NCBI GenBank assembly: GCA_949285905.1
Contig: CASDZV010000051.1
Span: forward strand, 1 to 64,000
Length of the DNA: 64,000 nt
Direction: 5' to 3'
DNA from: an uncultured Spirochaetales bacterium
Lineage (GTDB): Bacteria > Spirochaetota > Spirochaetia > Sphaerochaetales > Sphaerochaetaceae
A program made the translations under genes and the position numbers. Position 1 is the first letter of the stretch; each line of letters begins with the position of its first letter. The notes beneath the pieces are model-generated. The model saw nothing but the letters and a program-made list of their open reading frames with translations, did not search any database and had not been told where the DNA came from. Shown here piece by piece: positions 46,636 through 56,400 of this stretch.

Positions 46636-47456
46636 TCTTTCTGTGAGTTCTCCGGTTTCCTGATATCTATATGCCGCATTACGCGTTCAATGCTGACTGA
46701 CTGTCCTGTCCCTTCATCAATTGAAACCACTGCGCCCTGAATCGTACCATCGTCCCAGCATTCAGAACTTCTGATGGGAAGCTGGGATCTCAGCTTCTTT
46801 ATCTCACCTTCGGGGTCGAAGCCTCCTGCAGACATGAACGATCCTACTCTCCCAATATCTGTGATATATGCAGTACCTTTCTCGCTCACTGTTTCATCGG
46901 CTGTAAGAACCTTTGTGTGTGTGCCGATTACAGCTGCGGCTCTTCCATCCAGGTAGAATTTCATTGTCCTTTTCTCTGCCGTAGTCGCAGCATGGAAGAT
47001 TACAAGCGGGATTTCATCAGGATTTGTCTCCTTGATCTTCTTGAGAATTCCATCAGCAGAGAAGAACGCGTTCTGGATGTTCTGCCGTGGGAAGTTCGAA
47101 TTTCCCTGCAGATTGATAATCGCGAATTTCTTCTCTTTGATTGTGACATGTCTGTATCCATGTCCTGGGCAGAGAGGAGGGTAATTCGCTGGACGCAGAA
47201 TGAATCCGGCCTTCGGCGCGAAATCGACCATGTCTATTTTATAAAAAAGCTTCTCCGCTCCTGTGATGGTATCCACGCCGAGTTTTCCCAGTTGCAGCGC
47301 ATGTGCTTTTCCGATGCCAAAGCCGTTTGTCATGCCTTCGCCGTTTGCAATCGTATAATCTATGTCATATTCCGTCTTGAGAGTCTGAAGGCCGTTCTTG
47401 AGCGCTGTGATTCCAGGTCTTCCAGTCACCTCTCCGAGGAAGAGTATCTTTATCAT
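46632..47456 (-). CDS. YmdB-family metallophosphoesterase with altered metal site
   Basis: A 274-residue protein clearly related to the YmdB/TIGR00282 phosphodiesterases (cyclic-nucleotide hydrolases in Bacillus and Deinococcus). Several metal ligands differ from the consensus: the first G-D is G-E, N-G-E-N is N-G-E-G, T-G-N-H is T-G-A-E, and G-T-H-T-H is G-T-H-T-K, while the histidine of D-F-H-A and the first of G-T-H are kept. Activity may be lost or changed. ATG 47456 is chosen over 47558 because it gives the family N-terminus M-I-K-I-L-F-L-G, and TATCCT ends seven bases before it. It heads the rseC-lpt-rpoN unit. Confidence 0.85.
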   Translation of the reverse strand: MIKILFLGEVTGRPGITALKNGLQTLKTEYDIDYTIANGEGMTNGFGIGKAHALQLGKLGVDTITGAEKLFYKIDMVDFAPKAGFILRPANYPPLCPGHGYRHVTIKEKKFAIINLQGNSNFPRQNIQNAFFSADGILKKIKETNPDEIPLVIFHAATTAEKRTMKFYLDGRAAAVIGTHTKVLTADETVSEKGTAYITDIGRVGSFMSAGGFDPEGEIKKLRSQLPIRSSECWDDGTIQGAVVSIDEGTGQSVSIERVMRHIDIRKPENSQKE

Positions 47457-47492
47457 GCAGATGAGGATACCTTTAATCGCTGTAAGAGGCAA
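47457..47492 (-). promoter_or_regulatory. promoter of the ymdB-lpt-rpoN unit, leaderless arrangement
   Basis: On the minus strand TTGCCT (47492-47487), 17 bases, TATCCT (47469-47464), seven bases, ATG at 47456; no Shine-Dalgarno sequence. Confidence 0.65.
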
Positions 47493-47533
47493 TCTTCGTA
47501 GATGAATTTTGGCTGAATATCGTGAAGAGAAAA

Positions 47534-47573
47534 CAAGTATGTACTTGCACATAATCACAAAGCCAAGTAATAT
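47534..47573 (+). promoter_or_regulatory. tRNA-Leu promoter with overlapping inverted repeat
   Basis: TTGCAC (47545-47550), 17-base spacer, TAATAT (47568-47573), ten bases before the mature tRNA 5' end. A perfect inverted repeat CAAGTA-TG-TACTTG (47534-47547) overlaps the -35. Confidence 0.7.
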
Positions 47574-47583
47574 CTAACAGTCT

Positions 47584-47667
47584 GCCCAGATGGCGGAATT
47601 GGTAGACGCGCTAGTTTCAGGTACTAGTCTCCGCAAGGTGATGGGGGTTCGAGTCCCCCTCTGGGCA
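47584..47667 (+). tRNA. tRNA-Leu (anticodon CAG)
   Basis: An 84-nucleotide class II tRNA. The acceptor stem GCCCAGA pairs with TCTGGGC, plus discriminator A. The anticodon stem CTAGT/ACTAG encloses loop TTCAGGT, with anticodon CAG at 47618-47620 reading CUG. The long variable arm and the T-loop G-T-T-C-G-A-G-T are present. The CCA end is not encoded and must be added. It is followed by a strong terminator and is a single-gene unit. Confidence 0.97.
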
Positions 47668-47671
47668 TAGC

Positions 47672-47698
47672 ACCCCGCTTATGGCGGGGTTTTGTTTT
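47672..47698 (+). terminator. intrinsic terminator of tRNA-Leu
   Basis: Perfect 7-bp stem ACCCCGC (47672-47678) / GCGGGGT (47684-47690), 5-base loop, then TTTGTTTT. It begins five bases after the tRNA. Confidence 0.9.
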
Positions 47699-47740
47699 CA
47701 GAAATAATTCCGGGCGAATAAATTGTTGATAATGCAGCAA

Positions 47741-47760
47741 TTGCCCGGATTCCCGGGCAA
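47741..47760. terminator. hairpin downstream of aldo/keto reductase gene
   Basis: Perfect 8-bp stem TTGCCCGG/CCGGGCAA with a 4-base loop, 18 bp beyond the reductase stop on the minus strand. No T tract follows; it may protect the 3' end or mark factor-dependent termination. Confidence 0.5.
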
Positions 47761-47778
47761 CAGGATTATTTACAAGGA

Positions 47779-48888
47779 TTATACAAGACGGCTTTCAGCT
47801 GTGCTTAAGAGTTCTCTTATAGGAAGTTTCTGCGGGCAGATTTTCTCGCACTTTCCGCATTTGATACAGCTTGAGGCCCGCCCTGATTTCCCAGTACGGA
47901 TCATCGTGTCATATCTTTCTCTGACGTTCTCCTTGTCGCTTATGACAGCTTCTTCGTTGAGAAGCTTGAAGACATCAGGGATAGCGATCTTCTCAGGACA
48001 GCCTGGAGTACAGTAACGGCATGAAGTGCACTGAATGACCTGCAGCTTCTCAATACCTGCTTTTACGCTCTCTATAGCTTTAATTTCCTCATCTGAGAGC
48101 TTTTCAAGCGGTGAGAAAATCTTTGTGTTCTCTTCCACCTGCTCAATTGTGCTCATTCCGGAAAGAACTGCAAGGATACCATCCAGACCTGCCGCAAAAC
48201 GCAGAGCCATCGAAGCTGGGGTGGCGCTTCCGAATGGTTTTGTCAGTTCACTCTGGAGGTTTGATAAGAGACCTCCTTTTACAGGTTCCATTATGATGAT
48301 AGGCTTGTTGTGCTTCCTCGCGACCTCATAAATACCTCCGGACTGCACATTCGGGCTTGTCCAGTCGAGGTAATTGATCTGCAGCTGTACAAACTCTGCC
48401 TCCGGATGCTCAGAAAGGATTCTGTCCAGCATTTCCGGCGTATCGTGGAAAGAGAATCCGAGATGGCGGATTTTCCCATCTCTCTTCAGTTTCTGCCCAA
48501 ATGCCCATGCGTCATATTTCTCGAATTTCTTCAGATTCTCGCTCTGTATGCTGTGCAGCAGGTAGAAATCAAGATAATCAAGGCCTGTGCGCCTGAGTTG
48601 CTCTTCAAACATCTTCTCTGGCGGGAAATCATCGGACAAAGCACCACTCGACATCTTTGACGCGATTGTATAGCTCTCGCGCGGATACCTTGTGCTTATA
48701 ACGCTCTTGAAGACCTCCTCGGATCCCGGGTATGCATATGCTGTGTCGAAGTATGTGAAGTCTTGCTCCATGAAGCAGTCAATCATCTTGGCTGTTTCGC
48801 TTTCAATAATCCTGCCACTTCCGTCTTTTGGAAGTCTCATAAGACCAAAACCGAGTTTTTTCTTATTTAACTGAAACAAATCATCCAT
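47779..48888 (-). CDS. aldo/keto reductase with C-terminal 4Fe-4S domain
   Basis: A 369-residue oxidoreductase. The N-terminal ~270 residues are an aldo/keto reductase TIM barrel with the catalytic tyrosine in D-T-A-Y-A-Y and histidine in F-Y-L-L-H-S. The C-terminal ~95 residues carry two ferredoxin-type clusters, C-T-S-C-R-Y-C-T-P-G-C-P and C-I-K-C-G-K-C-E-K-I-C-P. This fusion is common in anaerobes, where the clusters probably exchange electrons with ferredoxin; the substrate is unknown. It is a single gene with TAAGAT ending six bases before its ATG, so leaderless. Confidence 0.92.
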   Translation of the reverse strand: MDDLFQLNKKKLGFGLMRLPKDGSGRIIESETAKMIDCFMEQDFTYFDTAYAYPGSEEVFKSVISTRYPRESYTIASKMSSGALSDDFPPEKMFEEQLRRTGLDYLDFYLLHSIQSENLKKFEKYDAWAFGQKLKRDGKIRHLGFSFHDTPEMLDRILSEHPEAEFVQLQINYLDWTSPNVQSGGIYEVARKHNKPIIIMEPVKGGLLSNLQSELTKPFGSATPASMALRFAAGLDGILAVLSGMSTIEQVEENTKIFSPLEKLSDEEIKAIESVKAGIEKLQVIQCTSCRYCTPGCPEKIAIPDVFKLLNEEAVISDKENVRERYDTMIRTGKSGRASSCIKCGKCEKICPQKLPIRELLSTAESRLV

Positions 48889-48900
48889 AGCTGTATCTTA
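48889..48900 (-). promoter_or_regulatory. aldo/keto reductase -10, leaderless arrangement
   Basis: TAAGAT (48900-48895 on the minus strand), six bases, ATG at 48888, with no Shine-Dalgarno sequence and a poor -35. Confidence 0.55.
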
Positions 48901-48968
48901 TCACTTTTCAGATTCCTGTTGGAAAATTTTCCGAACTCAGGGATTGCAGAACCTTGCTCTCTTATTCA

Positions 48969-49964
48969 TCACATAAGCCCGGCTGCTCTGGCAATTGGGC
49001 TTATGCCAAGGAAATCAAAGACTTCGGCTTTCAGATCAACAAAGACATCAATAGCAGCATCCAGAACCTTGTCAGCAATCGAAGCTGGAGGGGTGACATA
49101 TTCAAGCTGGGCAGGGTCTGTGCTCTCTCCTGTAGGGATGTATTCAGTGAAATTCCAGTCAGATATGCGCATCTCGCTTTCGATGATGCTTTCCTCATCA
49201 TCGGGGAGGGCAGGGTAGAAATCGAGACCTGTTATCTCTTCAACCTCGTCAACTGTCACAGCGAAGCTCTGCAGTGACTTATCTGAGTTCTCATTTGGCA
49301 GCACAAAGCCAATTGCCTTGATATCCGGATCTGTATAATCGAGGACGACTTTGTAGAACTGTTTAGGAACTGCAACTTCATTCTCTCCGATTCTCTCATA
49401 CGGTCCGTCTGTCAATACAGGTCCCGTTACAACATAGATTTTCTCATTTTCATATGCCATAGTCCTCACCACCGCTTCCAGATCTGCCCAGATTCCTCGA
49501 TTGAATGACGGATTCTGGGGGCACATGTTCGAGAGATAGAATGTATCACTCATGGCTTCTTCAGACCATTTGAAATCTGCGGCAGGGGCCATGTGTCCGC
49601 GGTCATAACCGGAGCCTCGGTAATCATCGAGTTCTGCTGAGCCTGTCCGTACGTCTTTGTCAGCTTTGAAGCTGTCACTGCGTTCCTCGCCGCCTAAGAC
49701 TTCATTCCGTGTCAGTTCATACGCCACATATGACGGAACTTCAAACTCTTCGTTGTATGAGAGCGTATAACCTGTGTGTCGTATTATCTGCTCACCTGGA
49801 ACGGGAGAGGGAAGTTCCAGTCCCTCGATTTCCCCTGATGCTGTCAGATTGCTATCTTCGGATGACGGCGTGATGAAGCAGAGGACGATGAATATGATGA
49901 TAAGCACAACCAGTGTGATCAAGAGTCTCTTCAGCTTGCTTTTTGATTTCTTCTTTCCTGCCAC
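48969..49964 (-). CDS. membrane-anchored DNA/RNA non-specific endonuclease (NUC1/NucA type)
   Basis: A 331-residue protein. A lysine-rich N-terminus and one transmembrane helix (about 13-31) place the rest outside the cytoplasm, either anchored or as an uncleaved signal. The nuclease domain has the catalytic D-R-G-H-M-A-P-A-A-D-F motif and the metal asparagine in N-M-C-P-Q-N, as in Serratia and NucA endonucleases. Such enzymes degrade extracellular nucleic acid for nutrients or protection. The start is GTG at 49964, with AAGGAG five bases upstream. It is transcribed towards the aldo/keto reductase, 80 bp away, but that gene has its own promoter. Confidence 0.9.
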   Translation of the reverse strand: MAGKKKSKSKLKRLLITLVVLIIIFIVLCFITPSSEDSNLTASGEIEGLELPSPVPGEQIIRHTGYTLSYNEEFEVPSYVAYELTRNEVLGGEERSDSFKADKDVRTGSAELDDYRGSGYDRGHMAPAADFKWSEEAMSDTFYLSNMCPQNPSFNRGIWADLEAVVRTMAYENEKIYVVTGPVLTDGPYERIGENEVAVPKQFYKVVLDYTDPDIKAIGFVLPNENSDKSLQSFAVTVDEVEEITGLDFYPALPDDEESIIESEMRISDWNFTEYIPTGESTDPAQLEYVTPPASIADKVLDAAIDVFVDLKAEVFDFLGISPIARAAGLM

Positions 49965-50027
49965 AAAAACTCCTTATCTCATCCCGCTGGAATGATATCA
50001 TGTTTGGTTCAGCTTGTCCTGAGAATT

Positions 50028-50858
50028 TCACTTTATACAGAAGCCTTTGCGGCAGTGTCCCGTCTTCCAGCTGTAGAGATAGACAATTATGAAGACAATT
50101 ATCGTCTCTGCTATTGTTGCAACGCTTCCTGCACTGCTGGCTGTGAATAGTGCTTCTGTAGGCATCGAGGAGCCGGAATAGTTGATGACGAGTGCTATGA
50201 AGAGATTGTTGACAATGTGCATCGCAGTTGATGCTTCAAAACCATCTGTTGCCAGAGAGATAAACATCGCCAGACTGCCCCAGAGAAAGTAAGCGAGAAG
50301 GGGGAGGATGAAGTTAGCGGCTGCGATCACTTCGCTGTTTGCACTGTGGAAGAGTGCGAAGACAATTCCTGAACCTGCTATCAGCGGGAGAGCTTCTATG
50401 AGTGTCTTTGGAGATTTATCTCCGTAGACAATTCCTTTTGGCAGTGCTCTGAAGAATACTTCCTCGGCGGTTGCCTGCATCGGCGTGAGAACGAGAACAG
50501 GTATTGAGGAGAATAGATACTCTCCCACATCGATACTGTTCCTTGCAATGCCCCCGGAGAAAAGCGGTGTCAGTATTCCTGTGGCAATCATGTATATGAG
50601 GCCGCATTCGACAGAGAAGCGGTAGCGGAACCTGCTGCCATCTCCTGAGAGCATGCTGCGAAGAGTATTCCCGAGAATCAATCTCGAGAAGATCAGAAGG
50701 GAGAGAAATAATGTTATGTAGGGAATGTGCATGAGTATGTACTCATTCCGCCCTGGTGCATCACTGAGTGCAATCATCATCACAGGTCCGATGACAAGCC
50801 AGCTGATGAGTGAAAGGAGAAGAACTGCGACACCTCTTGGAAATGAGAACCTTTTCAT
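50028..50858 (-). CDS. CPBP-family intramembrane metalloprotease
   Basis: A 276-residue polytopic membrane protein with about seven or eight hydrophobic helices. The CPBP (Abi/CAAX) motifs are present: E-E-V-F-F-R (glutamates plus arginine, about residue 146), F-A-L-F-H-S, and a later H-I-V-N-N segment. Bacterial CPBP proteins include prenyl-protein-type proteases and bacteriocin-immunity proteins; the substrate here is unknown. It is divergent from addB, with 45 bp between the two start codons. TAACCT ends six bases before its ATG. Confidence 0.88.
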   Translation of the reverse strand: MKRFSFPRGVAVLLLSLISWLVIGPVMMIALSDAPGRNEYILMHIPYITLFLSLLIFSRLILGNTLRSMLSGDGSRFRYRFSVECGLIYMIATGILTPLFSGGIARNSIDVGEYLFSSIPVLVLTPMQATAEEVFFRALPKGIVYGDKSPKTLIEALPLIAGSGIVFALFHSANSEVIAAANFILPLLAYFLWGSLAMFISLATDGFEASTAMHIVNNLFIALVINYSGSSMPTEALFTASSAGSVATIAETIIVFIIVYLYSWKTGHCRKGFCIK

Positions 50859-50903
50859 AGCGTGAGGTTATCACAATGGTGTGTTTTCGCCTATAATTCA
50901 CCT
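50859..50903. promoter_or_regulatory. divergent leaderless promoters of CPBP protease and addB
   Basis: Plus strand: TTATCA, 18 bases, TATAAT (50892-50897), six bases, addB ATG. Minus strand: TAACCT (50870-50865), six bases, CPBP ATG. The 45-bp gap has no room for separate -35 elements, so the promoters overlap. Neither gene has a Shine-Dalgarno sequence. Confidence 0.6.
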
Positions 50904-53453
50904 ATGGCCAGGAAGCTTTCAGATCTGATGGATATGATGGAGAGCGGTATTGTGCTTGTCTTCCCGACGGAAGAGAGTGCAAGGGCGTTCTCTTCTCTGT
51001 ACGTGCTGACAAGGAAACGTGGACTTCTTGCCTCTTCCTGTATCGCATTCGATAGCTTTGCATCTCAATTTATGAGTGAAATCAAAGGGAAAACACCAGC
51101 TGGGGATATCGACCGAATGATTTTCTCCTCGTATGCTTCTACTATCCTCTATGATAGATTCAGGTACTACACATCCCCGGATTACCCCGAGATGCAGAGC
51201 CGTCTCCCATCATTTTTCCGTCCCATGCTTCCGCACCTCGATGATGCTTTGTCGTTGAAACAGAAAAGCAGAGAAGCAGTGGAGGACCTTCTGCTTTTAA
51301 GGCGGGAGTATGGTGCATTCCTTTCCGCTTCCTCGCTCTATGAAAGTTCTTTTGTCCCTCTCAGCATACCAGCACGTCTTGAGGCTCATTACGCTGTTGT
51401 GATGCCTTCCGCATTTCCTAAGGAGAGCAGGATTGTAAATGCTCTTTCATCGCATCCTGATGTGACAGTTGCTGATGATCTCTCATCTCCCATCCCCCGC
51501 CTCAGCGTCTACCAGAATGAGAAGGGGGAGATCCGCTCTCTGTTTGCAGAAATCCGCCGGCTTGCAGATTGCGGAGTGACGCTTGATGAGATAGCTGTTT
51601 CCGTCTCTGCGCTTGAGAGACTCAGACCATATATTGAAGACGAAGCATACATCTTCGGCATCCCGCTCGATTTCAGGGAAGGTGTGCTCGTGTCATCGAC
51701 TGCTCCTGGCGCTTTCATATCCGCTCTCAGTGAAATCTATACATCATCATATTCACTGGATGCTCTGAAAGCATTCTTCCTCAATCCATCTATTCCTTTC
51801 AGAGAGCCGGATAAGATGAGAACGTTTATCGCAGAAGCCGTGCGTTTTTCAATCACAAGCGCGCCTCTGAGGAGAGGAGACCGCTATATGAAGCTTCCAG
51901 CGGAAGCCGGGGCAGGGTATTACAGAGTGTTACGTCTCACACTTGACCGCCTGATGAGTGAGACTGACCCAGATAAAATCGAAGGCCTCGTCCATACATT
52001 GATGTCATCGCTTCTGAAAGATGAGGAGTTCCATGGCTCTGAAGAGGATGAGAATATTTACTCTTTCACGATGAATGCGCTTTCTGATTTCATCTCACAC
52101 TACAAGACTGCTGTTTCCTCGTCTTATGCAGCTCCTGTTCCTGTATTCCCGCTCTTCCTGAACTACTTCTCGCTTCTCCGCTATGTGCCACGCAATCGCA
52201 CGGAAGGTGTCGCAGTCTATCCGTTCACGCAGGATGCGGCAGTGCCGTATAAATACCGGTTCATTATCGCACTGAACAGCAAGGAAGGAGCTGTTACAGT
52301 AAGCAAAGCCTCATTTCTCTCAGATTATTCCCTCGCAGAAGAGAGAGAAGAAGAGGATATTACAGAGACCATCCTCTCTCTTTATGCCGCTGTCACAGAA
52401 CATCTGGTGCTTTCCGCATCAAATGAGACTTATGCGGGCTTTGCACTTCCTGTCACGTCTCTTCTTGACAGTGCGGTTTCTGCATCTCCTGTTCCTGACC
52501 CGCTCAGAGCAGAGGAGAAGAAAGAGGAGTGCACGCTTCTTCCTGTCCAGATGAGAGGGTATCAGAGGGCAGTTATATCTTCCCTGAGGAAACGTAGCGC
52601 CCCTGATGATATGACTCTTTCGAAAAGAGGGAAGGAGAGGCCTCTTCCTGTTCCTCTTTCGTTCTCGTCTTATAACGCTTATACAAAGTGCCCATACCTC
52701 TATGCACTTCAGTATGTATTCAGACTCCGCAACCTGCCTTCTTATGAGCCTGTGGAGATGGACCATATGCAGATTGGCATCCGCCTTCATAGTATCCTTG
52801 AGCGCTTTTACCGTATTGGCGGGAAAAGCGTGAGTGAGCTCTTTGATGAGGAGATGGCTGCATGGAGCGACGGAATGAGCTACAGGGATGATGGGACGCT
52901 CGGTCCCATGCCGCCCTCAGCTTCTCGCCCGACGCCGTTCCTGATCCATTATCTCCGTGTCCGGTATCTTTCACGTCTTGAGTCCGTCGTCAGAAAAATG
53001 GATGAGCTTTCCACATCTCTCCCTGGAGGAAAAGGGATTGAAGAGGCGCTGAGTGCTTCTTTCGAGGAACTCGGGCTTATCGTTGATGGCAGAGCAGACA
53101 GAATCGCTATAAAAAAAGATGGCAGTGGTTACATCATCTATGATTACAAAAAAGGCAGAAGCTTCGCAAAGGATGAAAGAGCGGAAAAAAGTTATCAGTT
53201 TCATTTCTACAAGCTGCTGCTTTCTGCCGATCCGTCATTTCCGCTTCCTGTGTGCGACGCATACTTTGTTTCGCTGATGGATGGGGCATTTACTGAAGCT
53301 TCCCCCGCTCCTGATGAGAAGACTTTCAAAGAGAATCTCTCCACTGTCTCATCTTCAATCGCCAGTGGGGACTGGCATGCACAGTCAAGCGACATCAACT
53401 GCAAAGGCTGTGTGTACAGAGCGATATGCAGAAGGAGGTTCAGTGTAAGATGA
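50904..53453 (+). CDS. addB: AddB/RexB-like subunit of helicase-nuclease
   Basis: Partner of AddA in double-strand-break end resection, 849 residues. The C-terminal RecB-type PD-(D/E)XK nuclease has I-V-D-G-R-A-D-R-I and I-Y-D-Y-K-K-G-R. Four cysteines fit the AddB iron-sulfur staple: one in T-K-C-P-Y-L-Y-A-L before the nuclease and three at the end in C-K-G-C-V-Y-R-A-I-C. The N-terminal helicase-like part lacks a clear Walker A loop, as expected for AddB. The start at 50904 is supported by TATAAT ending six bases earlier; an in-frame start at 50862 lies upstream of the -10. It overlaps addA by ATGA. Confidence 0.85.
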   Translation: MARKLSDLMDMMESGIVLVFPTEESARAFSSLYVLTRKRGLLASSCIAFDSFASQFMSEIKGKTPAGDIDRMIFSSYASTILYDRFRYYTSPDYPEMQSRLPSFFRPMLPHLDDALSLKQKSREAVEDLLLLRREYGAFLSASSLYESSFVPLSIPARLEAHYAVVMPSAFPKESRIVNALSSHPDVTVADDLSSPIPRLSVYQNEKGEIRSLFAEIRRLADCGVTLDEIAVSVSALERLRPYIEDEAYIFGIPLDFREGVLVSSTAPGAFISALSEIYTSSYSLDALKAFFLNPSIPFREPDKMRTFIAEAVRFSITSAPLRRGDRYMKLPAEAGAGYYRVLRLTLDRLMSETDPDKIEGLVHTLMSSLLKDEEFHGSEEDENIYSFTMNALSDFISHYKTAVSSSYAAPVPVFPLFLNYFSLLRYVPRNRTEGVAVYPFTQDAAVPYKYRFIIALNSKEGAVTVSKASFLSDYSLAEEREEEDITETILSLYAAVTEHLVLSASNETYAGFALPVTSLLDSAVSASPVPDPLRAEEKKEECTLLPVQMRGYQRAVISSLRKRSAPDDMTLSKRGKERPLPVPLSFSSYNAYTKCPYLYALQYVFRLRNLPSYEPVEMDHMQIGIRLHSILERFYRIGGKSVSELFDEEMAAWSDGMSYRDDGTLGPMPPSASRPTPFLIHYLRVRYLSRLESVVRKMDELSTSLPGGKGIEEALSASFEELGLIVDGRADRIAIKKDGSGYIIYDYKKGRSFAKDERAEKSYQFHFYKLLLSADPSFPLPVCDAYFVSLMDGAFTEASPAPDEKTFKENLSTVSSSIASGDWHAQSSDINCKGCVYRAICRRRFSVR

Positions 53454-56400
53454 CATTTCCGGAATTGCTTGAGAAAACAGGTCGCAGTGTATCGCCTGAA
53501 CAGCTGGATGCGATTCTGTCAGATACGTCGACAATCGTCTCTGCAGGGGCAGGGTCCGGGAAGACAACAGTTCTTTCCCTCCGTTTTGTACGCCTCGTTC
53601 TTGATGGGAAAGCACATTCAGACGAGATCCTCACCCTTACATTCACGCGCAAAGCTGCTGCAGAGATGTATGAGCGCATTTATCGTCTGCTTTCACTTGC
53701 AGCTGAAAACGATGAGCGCATTGCTGAAGAGCTTCGTCTTCATTTCCCGAAAGCCCGTATCTCCACAATGGATTCATTCTGGGGAGAGATAGCCAGGACA
53801 GATTCAATGCGTTTCGGTGTGACAAGAGATTTCCTTGCGCTGGATACGGATGAAGGAGACGCTGAGGATCTTGTCCGTGCAGTGTATGAGTCACTGCAGG
53901 GAAGGGAAGAACTGGAAGAAGGATTCATGATTCTTTCCGCACTCTATAAGAGCGAGGAGATTCTCAGTTTCTTCCTGCGCATTGCAAGTGAAAAGACAGA
54001 TATCCTCACATCTTTCGATGCAAAGAGAAACACTGAAGCTTACAATGCTTTGATAGCGCTATTCCAAGAGCGTTATAAAGGGCAGCGCGCGGCATACGTT
54101 TTCTCGTCGCTTGCCGCACTTGATAAAGAGAATCCTGGAAATGGACAGCATGAGGAGATACAGAAGGCACTGGACGTGTATCGTACCGGAGATTATTCAT
54201 CACTTCCAGCCTTCAATCTCAATAAGCTGAGGAAAGCTGCAGACAGTGATATACGCTCATTCATAAAAGATGAGGACTGCAAAGGGTATTTTGATACTCT
54301 CAGAGCATTGGATGCACTGGAGAAGACAGCCTCTGACGCAGAGCCTGTCAGCCGTGTTGTCGAGGCATTCATCCGCGAGATACAGATGAAAAAACGAGCG
54401 GAAGGCAAACTCTCATACCGTGACACAGAAACCCTGTGCCGGGAAATCCTCATCAGTAATGAAGATGTCCGCAGCTATTATAAGCGTCGTTTCAGATACA
54501 TCATGGTGGATGAGTTCCAGGACAATAACAGCAGGCAGCGGGACCTTCTGTATCTTCTTTCTGAAAAGGAAGGGCTTCATTCTCCATCTGTTCCTCCTCT
54601 CTCATCTATTGATCCTGACAAACTTTTCTTCGTTGGTGATGATAAACAGTCCATCTACTACTTCAGAGGCGCGGATGTCTCTGTCTTCCGCTCCCTGAGA
54701 GAAGATATCAAAGCATTGGGCGGCAACATTCTCTCACTCTCAGCGAACTACCGTTCAGAACCGGATCTCATCTCGTGCTTCAATACAGTCTTTGCTTCTG
54801 TGTTCTCGCGTTCGATGTCCAGAGAGGAAGAAGAGAAAGAGAAGCTGCTATCGTCTTTTACAGGCGAGCGTATTGCGTCGTTCTATGCTGATTCAGAACC
54901 AATACAGGCAAGGGAAGCCACAGATGGCGTCAAGCCACAGATGGCGCTTTATACAATTCCTGCAGATAATACCGGGGAAGGACTTGCACCCACAGAAGAT
55001 TCAGAAGCGATCTTCATTGCCAGGAAAATCCTGGAGATTGTAAACGGCGATGAATATCTTGTTGCCGCAGGAAGCAAATCGTTCCGTCGTCCGGTCTTCG
55101 GGGATATCGCGATACTCCTGAGAACAACAGCCCCTCAGATGCCGGTAGAGCGTGCGTTCAGGCTTTTCGGCATTCCGTATACTGTACAAGAGAGCACCTC
55201 TGCGATGCTTGAGGGTGTCGGGTCTGATATCTACGCTTTTCTCCAGCTTCTCGTATACCCAGAAGACAGAATGTCATATATGGCGATTCTGCGTTCTCCA
55301 TTTGCCAGGATTTCTGATGAGGGGCTGCTGTTTCTTGAACAGGATAATGCTCCAGCTTTCGATTCCGATCCATCATTCAGTCTTGAGAGCGACAGAATTG
55401 CCTATGCTGCCCTGAAAGATCTGTATGCTGAGCTCAGGGGACTGGTTGGAAGACGGCGGATTTCCGAAATACTGACACGTCTTTTTTACGAGAGCGGATA
55501 CAGCACATATCTTCATTCTGAACCATTCCTTGAGCCTTATGCAGAGCATTTCAGCTATATCTGGGCAGCAGCAGAACGCTTTGATGCCAATGGCAAGCCG
55601 CTTCCATTGTTCCTCGATTATCTGAGGCCGCTTGTCGGGGAGGCGAAGAAGCTCAGGAATGCGAGTGTACAGCATCTGGAAACAGACGGTGTGCAGATCA
55701 TGACAGTTCACCGTTCAAAAGGGCTTCAGTTTCCTATTGTTTTCCTGTCCGATGCCGATCATGGCTCTTCAGGGCAGGCAATGCGTGACAAACTCATTGC
55801 GTTCGAAGGGAAAAATCCTCTGATTATACCATCGCTTGTGGAAAAGGCTGTGCCGGATCTGATTCTCCGTGAAAAAGGCGAGTATACTCAGCGTCGGGAG
55901 GAAGCTGAGCTGAGACGTCTTTTGTATGTTGCCACGACAAGAGCAATTGACCATCTCATCATCACAGCCCATCTCAGGAAAAGGCGTACTGGGACATCTC
56001 TTCTGGATATTCTCCGCGAAGGATGGGAAGAAGGGGAGGATGAAATCGAAGCAGCTGCAGAGAAGGATCTTTACAGATATTCAGACAGCGAGGCTGGCAC
56101 ATTGTGGTATTCGCAGCCTGTATCTTCTTTGCCTTCCTATTCTCATAAGCGCTTTGGCGTGAAGGATGCCTCAAAAGCTGAAAGCTCTGATTTCTCTTCT
56201 GGAGAGAAGCTGCCTTCTCTTCCATCTGACAGTGTCATTAGTGCTCATGGCATGCAGGATGTATTCGGTACTATGGTGCACCAGAGGCTGGAAGAGGCTG
56301 TTTCAGGGAAGGCCTCTGCTCTTGTTTTCCCGCAAGGTCTTACAGAAGGTGAGAAGAATGAGATACTTCGTGCGCTTGATGAGATAGCGCAGGGCTTTGC

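Noticed and set aside
47457-47558. 34-residue N-terminal extension of the ymdB-like protein
   Set aside because: It would cross the TTGCCT/TATCCT promoter and does not fit the family N-terminus.
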